Of a DNA stretch of 64,000 nucleotides, positions 58,869 through 64,000 are shown in pieces. The stretch's first letter is position 1; every line of letters starts with the position of its first letter. Position numbers and translations under genes: made by a program. Source of the DNA: Megascapheus bottae (taxonomy: Eukaryota > Chordata > Mammalia > Rodentia > Geomyidae); contig JANJXV010000039.1 of the NCBI GenBank assembly GCA_024803745.1, positions 8,648,001-8,712,000 of the forward strand, in the 5' to 3' direction. The notes under the pieces were generated by a model that did not search any database, was not told where the DNA came from, and saw only the letters and a list, made by a program, of their open reading frames with translations.

Positions 58869-60272
58869 TTTTATGCCCAGGCTGGATTGGAACCTTGATC
58901 CTCAGAGCTCAGTCTCCTGAATAGCTAGGATTACAGGCATGAGCCACTGTACCCGGCGCTTGAAACTCAGAGCTTTGCACTTGCTACCTGTGTGTTCTAC
59001 CACATAGGCCACACACCCTTGCTCGCTTTTTACAAATTTTTCCATCCACGTTTTGTGTTTAGACCTGGCTGGTTTGACCGTGATCCTCCTCTGGACCCGT
59101 CCTTCTCACTGCCATGCCCGGTGCCAGTCACTGCGCCCCGATTTTCATTGGCTGAGATGAGGTCTTGTGAATTTTATTGGGGGGGTGGGGATTGTTGCCG
59201 GATTTTTTGTTGTTGTTGTTATTTTTTTGTTTTTTGACTCAGTTGGCCTTGAACTCTGATCCTCCCAGGTAGTCAAGATTACAGGTTTGAGCCACCATCC
59301 CTGGCTTGTACCACACCCCTTTTTGTTTCCTTTTCTTTTTTTTAATTGCAGTTTCTAGACAATTGGCTCACACCTGTCCTCCTAGCTACTCAGGAGGCTG
59401 AGACCTCTGGATCCTGGTTCAAAGCTAGCCCAGGCAGAAAAATCCCTGTGATCTTTTATCTCCAGTGACCCACCAGAAAACTGGAAGTGGAGCTGTGGCT
59501 CAAGTGGTAGAGTGCTAGCCTTGAACACGAAGACTCAGGGACAGCGCCCAGGTCCTGAGGTCAAGCCCTACAGCCTACCAAAAACCCCCATGATGCATTC
59601 TGTCCCTTTGCCTGCTCCTTCTGCCCCTCCCCCATCCTTTTTCCTCTTCCCAAATAGCCAGAGAAGAAATCGGGAGGGACAGGAAACATTCAAGGCTGGC
59701 CTCACCCCCCACACCCCCATCCTTCCCATCTTTGCCTCCTGAGTAGCTGGGATTACAGGCATGACCTACTGCAAAGCTAATTCTTACTGGCCTCCTTGCT
59801 CTTCAGGTCCCCGCTCTTCTGTCACCCCCATGGCAGCCTCCCCACACCCCATCTCCTGTGCTCCACCTCTATTTGTACCTTGCTTCCTGGTCCTTCCCAT
59901 CCTCTCCCCCCACACACACCCACCCACCGCCCCATCACATGGGCTGGTCCTCCTGCTAGAGCTTTGAGGGCTGAGCTGTCCTACATTGGGGTTCACTTGC
60001 CCCCCTGAGATCCACTGTGCTGGGGAGTCCCTGCCCCCCCTGCCCGAGTTTCCTGGACATCTGCTCTTTGCTTTGCAAAAAAAAACAGTTGACTCCCTGT
60101 GGCCACTGGGTCCTGAGAGCCAGCGCTGGCCCCACCCAGGGCAGCCTGGAGACCAGGCGCCACTGCTGCCAGGAAGCCAGGCTGGCTCTCAGCGGGCACT
60201 AGGGCTTCTGCAAGAGGGTCCTGCCCTGTAAAGCTTTAGGGACCCCAGACTAGAGATCACACAAGACTGGAA

Positions 60273-60323
<51 letters not shown>

Positions 60324-60400
60324 AGCCCAGCCTGGTGTAGCAGAAGAGTCCAGAATAAACAAAATAAAGCTCTTAAAGCAGGCATCATTGGCTCCTATCT
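58206..60400. mobile_element. Right part of unit B
   Basis: Closely matches 49557-51830. SINEs: 58540-58700 (-), 58870-58960 (- fragment) and 59360-59575 (+); the SINE 60378-60595 (+) straddles the right edge. Simple repeats: (TGTC)n/(TC)n 58793-58862 and (TG)n 60277-60320. Both are far longer or different in unit A, showing fast microsatellite drift since the duplication. No gene is seen. Confidence 0.65.
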
Positions 60401-61736
60401 GTAATTCTACCTACCCAGGAAACTTAGAGCTGAGGGCTGCAGTTCAAAGCCAACCTGGGGAGGAAAATCCATGCGACTCTCGTCTCCAATGACCAACCCG
60501 GCAAAAAGCTAGAAGTGCAGCTGTGTGGCTCAACGTGGTAAAGCTTTAATCATGGGGACCGTGCCTTGGGCCAGAGTTCAAGCCCCACGACTAACCAAGA
60601 AAAAGAAAGAGGAGGAGGAAAAGGAGGAGGAGGAGGAGGAGGAGGAGGAGGAGGAGGAGGAGGAGGAGGAGGAGGAGGAGACAGGCCTATCTTATTGACT
60701 AACTTGAGCAAAGAAATCACCATGACTTCCCCCCGCCCGGCCCCATGCCACTACCCCACAGACAGGAAAGACACCTCTGGCTCTCAGGAGTTGTGTGTCC
60801 ATGTTTATTGAGCAGCTAGGCCCTCCTTCCTACCCCCGCCCAAGGCCCAGCTTGCTTGTTGGAAGAAGAGAAGGCAGCTGGGGACTCCCCCGGGGCAGAA
60901 ATTGGACGGTGAGTTTGTGACTGAGGTTGCACCTGGTCGCTCACACGTGTCATCATTCTAGCTACTCCGGAGGCTGAAAGCTGAGGATCGTGGTTTGAAG
61001 CCAGCCCGGCAGGAAAGTCCGTGAGCGTCAGCACGATACGCTCCTCAGTGCCAAAAGTGGCGCTGTGGCTCCAGCCTCCAGCCTCGAGCAAAAAAAAAGC
61101 TAAAGGACAGTGCTCAGGCCTTGAGTTCAAGCTCCAGGACTGGCATCAAGAAAAGAATAAAGTGACCGGGAGGCAGAGGGCTCAGTGGCACAATTCCTAA
61201 GCAGCTGATTTCATCGAGGATGAAATCTGCTGGGGTGCGATCTGGAGGGCGGATGATCAGGGTTTTAGGGGGACACAGGAAGTTGTACAGTCTGGGATTC
61301 AGGCTGGGGAGTGCTATGAGTGTGTGAACACAGGCATGCATGTACCATGCATGTGGAAATGCATGTACATGCGTGTGCAGACCCTGCATACATGTGTGTG
61401 CTTGTGTGAATATGTGTGTGTTGAGCACGTGTGGATGGCACGTTCATGTGTACATGTGTGTGCGTGTGTGTGTGAATTTGTGAATGCATGCGTGTGTACA
61501 TGTGTGCTGTGTGCATATGTGCACCCGTGTGTGTTCATGTGTGTGTGCGTGCGTTATGCCAAGTACACACATGCATACATGTGCATGCACCGGACAGGTG
61601 TGCACGCGTGCTCATGCACTTGTACGTGAGTGTGCCTGTGTGCATGCACATATTATGCCCATGTTTACACGTGTGGGTCTGCACGCGTGGACATGGCTGC
61701 AGCCCCTGTGCAGTCAGCCCCACAGGCGCGGCGGGG
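60401..61736. mobile_element. Region between FFAR duplication and CD22 stop
   Basis: SINE remainder to 60595, (GGA)n at 60611-60680, a plus-oriented SINE at 60925-61145, and an imperfect TG/CATG-rich purine-pyrimidine alternating stretch at 61318-61680. The part below the CD22 stop may be CD22 3' UTR. A minus-strand AATAAA lies at 60804-60809. Confidence 0.55.
60804..60809 (-). terminator. CD22: Possible CD22 polyadenylation signal
   Basis: AATAAA on the minus strand, about 930 bases past the CD22 stop, in unique sequence. It is the first such signal I found downstream on that strand. Confidence 0.4.
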
Positions 61737-63020
61737 TCAGCGTTGGGCGATGGTCACGTAATCCACCTCCTTGGGGCATGGACGCCGCTCACCCGCCCCA
61801 AACAGCACTAGCTCAGAGTAATGCACCCCGTCTTCCTGCACGCGCGCCCCGTCTTCCTGCACGCGCGCCCCGTCTTCCTGCACGCGCGCCCCGTCTTCCT
61901 GCACGCATGCCTCCACCAGGTTCTCGTAGTCTCCCTGCACACACCACAGCCCGGGGTCAAGGTCAGCTGGGCGGCCACGGCCCCCCTGCCAGTCACCCCG
62001 GCCCCCACAACTCCACTGGTTGCCCCCAAGCCCGAGCAGGGACCTCTGGTCAGCCCCCGTGGTGTCCAGCCCCTCAAACTTAGGGTCCCCCTTCTATGGC
62101 CCCCCTTTCAGAACCTCCACAAAATCCCCACCCAAAAACCGGAGTCCCCAACCGGATCCAACTTGAGCTGCCAGCCAGCACGGGTGCCCCCCACTCCACC
62201 CAGACAGGGCCCCTCTCCTCCCCCACCTGCCCCCCCACCCAGCCCCCCTTACTGCCACAGGCTTCTTGAGCACAGAATACGTGACAGTCTCATCCCGGCC
62301 CAGGAGACGGCCCTGGCCCTCAGTGTCCATGGTGCCCGGGTCTCTGCAAGGAGAAGAGATGGAGGGGTACCCCTGGGTGTCCGCCAGCTACCAGAGGCCC
62401 CGGGAGAAGCTGGATGTAAATGCAGCTGAGCCAGGCTGTCATCCTAGCTACTCAGGAGGCCAAGATATGAGGATCAAGGTTAGAGGTTCGAAACCAGTGA
62501 GACTCTGATCTCCAAGGAACCAGCAAAAAAAAAGGTTTGGAGTAGAGGCATGGCTCAAATGATAGAGCACCAGCCTTGAACAAAAAAGGAAAAACAAGGA
62601 CAGTCCCCAGGCCATAAGCTCAAGTCCCAAGACTGACACATACACACACACAAAGTGTGATATTGAACCCACAGGCGTCTCGCTTGTTCCAGGGCTGTTT
62701 AACGACCTGGAGGGATGCGAAGGGCAGAACCCAGAGCGCCTGGCACAAAGATGGCAGAGAGGACGCTGGTACCACGCGCCCCCCCCAACATCGGGGACTC
62801 AATACTCACCCCTGTCTTGGTGTGTCGGCCTCAGGAAAGCGCAGGACGGCGTAGCTGACAGTGTCATCCAACATGGGGTTCAAACAGCCCGTGGATGGGG
62901 GGCCTTCCAAGTGGAGGGCTCGATGTACCTGCAGGGGACAACAGGCTGCAGCTGGGGGTCCCCCCGCCCCGCTCCCCTCTGCAGCCTCTGACTTCCGAGC
63001 TCTCCCATGCGTGTGTGAGT

Positions 63021-63068
<48 letters not shown>

Positions 63069-63625
63069 CAGTCGTGGGGCTTGAACCCATGGCCTGGATG
63101 CTGTCTCTGAGGTTGTTTTCCACTCAGGGCTGGTGCTCTACCACTTGAGCCACAGCTCTACTTGCCACCTTCTGGATGGATCATTGAAGAGACGCGCCTC
63201 GTAGTCTTTCCCGCCCCAGCTTTGAATCATGATGTGCAGATGGGTCCCGAGTAGCTGGGATTTCAGGCGTGTCCCACCATGCTGCACCCCCAGCCCCCCG
63301 CCCCCAGCCTACCTTCTTATTCCTCACGAAGAAGCTCTGAGTGCTGGAACTTTCCTGAAGCCCCTGCTGGCTCTGGCTCCTTTTCCATCTGCAAAACAAC
63401 AGCTTCATGAGGGAGGATGGGGTCAGGGAAGGGAAGCAGAAGGCCATGGACGCCGGGGTTGGAATGATGAGGAGGGGGAGACGCTCGGGGGCAGGAGGAG
63501 GGCAGCAGGGCCAGCGGGAGGACGTCACCTGTGCCGGAGTTTTATCCCCCAGCTGGCCAGGATGAGAAGAGCCATGCAGCTCCCCATTCCAATGGCCGCG
63601 CGCCTGCCGATGGTCTCGGGGCTAT
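61737..63625 (-). CDS. CD22: CD22 (Siglec-2), 3' exons only
   Basis: The last five coding exons on the minus strand are 63529-63625, 63313-63388, 62810-62928, 62253-62343 and 61737-61934 (TGA). Phases are consistent throughout: 1, 2, 0, 2, 0. They encode the transmembrane segment (TIGRRAAIGMGSCMALLILA), the juxtamembrane WKRSQSQQGLQ...FFVRNKK and the signalling tail. Tail tyrosine motifs in order: VSYAVL (ITIM), VTYSVL (ITIM), DYENL (Grb2-type YxN), VHYSEL (ITIM) and VDYVTI (ITIM-like). CD22 is the B-cell sialic-acid-binding inhibitory co-receptor that recruits SHP-1 through these motifs. All Ig-like domains and the start lie beyond the right edge. Odd: a 21-bp repeat array between the Grb2 site and the VHYSEL ITIM. 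Confidence 0.93.
61826..61909 (-). repeat. CD22: CD22 coding tandem repeat, 4 x 21 bp
   Basis: Four head-to-tail 21-bp units encode VQEDGAR three times and VQEDGVH once. The three full units are identical at the DNA level except at the array edges, so the expansion is recent. Human CD22 has a single diverged counterpart (PEDEGIH) at this place, adding about 20 residues between the YEN and HYSEL motifs here. Confidence 0.9.
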
Positions 63626-64000
63626 CTAGTGGAGAGAGGGATCCTGTCATCCCAGCCCCTGGAGAGGCTGAGATCTCAGGATCCCGGTTCTGAGCCAGCC
63701 CAGGCAGGAAAATCCTTGAGACTCCTCTCGCCAATGACCCAGCACAAAGCACTGTGGCTCAAAGATTATGATAAGCCCTAATTGGTATATATTTATTTAT
63801 TTTTGCCAGTCCTGGGCTTGGGCTCAGGGCCTGAGCACTGTCCTTGGACTTTCTCAAGGCTAGAGCTCTACCACTTGAGCCTCAGCACCACTTCCGGCTT
63901 TTTTCTATATGTGGTACCGAGGAATCGAACCTGGGTCTTCGTGCATGCTAGGCAAGCACTTTAACCACTAGGCCAAACTCCCGGCCCCCTAATTGGTATA
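61935..64000. mobile_element. CD22 introns, repeat content
   Basis: Intron 61935-62252 is unique and C-rich with nothing recognisable. Intron 62344-62809 holds a plus-oriented SINE (62430-62640). Intron 62929-63312 holds (TG)n 63022-63067 and a minus-oriented SINE (63068-63285). Intron 63389-63528 is short and unique. The intron from 63626 to the window edge holds a plus-oriented SINE split by a minus-oriented ID-like composite (63805-63990); the repeated CCTAATTGGTATA on both sides is its target-site duplication. Confidence 0.7.

Larger units (their letters stand above)
51862..60400. repeat. Tandem duplication, unit B (FFAR3 + FFAR1 fragment)
   Basis: Second copy of the block listed as unit A. 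It retains the 54090-57814 segment that unit A lost and carries extra sequence at 52241-53346. It lacks the counterpart of about 48149-49556, which in unit A holds most of FFAR1. Confidence 0.85.

Noticed and set aside
61314..62083. Frames across the TG/CATG-rich stretch left of CD22
   Set aside because: Low-complexity His/Cys/Val translations; no start context, splice or homology.

Overview
This is mammalian nuclear DNA, most likely from a rodent. The genes are split by GT-AG introns, have TATA boxes and AATAAA signals, and sit among dozens of SINEs and long (TG)n, (GA)n and (GGAA)n microsatellites. The SINEs are of two related kinds. One is a tRNA/ID-like element joined to a second tRNA-like arm; the other has a B1/7SL-like left arm and the same right arm. 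The ID-like composite suggests a geomyoid rodent (pocket mouse or kangaroo rat group), but that is inferred from SINE style only. Gene content and order match human 19q13.12 read in reverse.

Layout. (1) 1.5-35.5 kb, plus strand: the stratified-epithelium secreted-peptide cluster SBSN (1576-6237), DMKN (14022-24581) and KRTDAP (32112-35378). All coding exons end in phase 0. All three promoters pair an AP-1 site (TGAGTCA) with a TATA box 38-61 bp downstream. DMKN and KRTDAP share small exons with an F-x-N-W core. (2) 39.7-58.2 kb, minus strand: the free fatty acid receptors. FFAR2 (39668-40648), FFAR1 (47982-48917) and FFAR3 (53657-54619) are intact single-exon GPCR coding regions. A truncated FFAR3 copy (47372-47776) and a truncated FFAR1 copy (57815-58205) lie beside them. 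(3) 43.7-46.4 kb: a defective endogenous retrovirus with two LTRs and gag remnants, between FFAR2 and the FFAR1/FFAR3 block. (4) 61.7-63.6 kb, minus strand: the last five exons of CD22 (transmembrane segment and ITIM-bearing tail). The rest of the gene lies beyond the right edge.

Most notable features. A FFAR3-FFAR1 pair was duplicated in tandem (unit A about 46.67-51.85 kb, unit B about 51.86-60.4 kb). Unit A then lost most of FFAR3 by a ~3.7 kb deletion, and unit B lost most of FFAR1 by a ~1.4 kb deletion, so one working copy of each gene survives in different units. The surviving FFAR1 has changed at several known fatty-acid-pocket positions. KRTDAP carries an extra in-frame 147-nt exon candidate. 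The CD22 tail has a fourfold 21-bp coding repeat next to an ITIM. A perfect 22-bp palindrome with POU-like half-sites lies 1.8 kb upstream of KRTDAP.

All exon boundaries were read by eye from splice signals, reading frame and remembered human orthologues. No alignment or transcript data were available.
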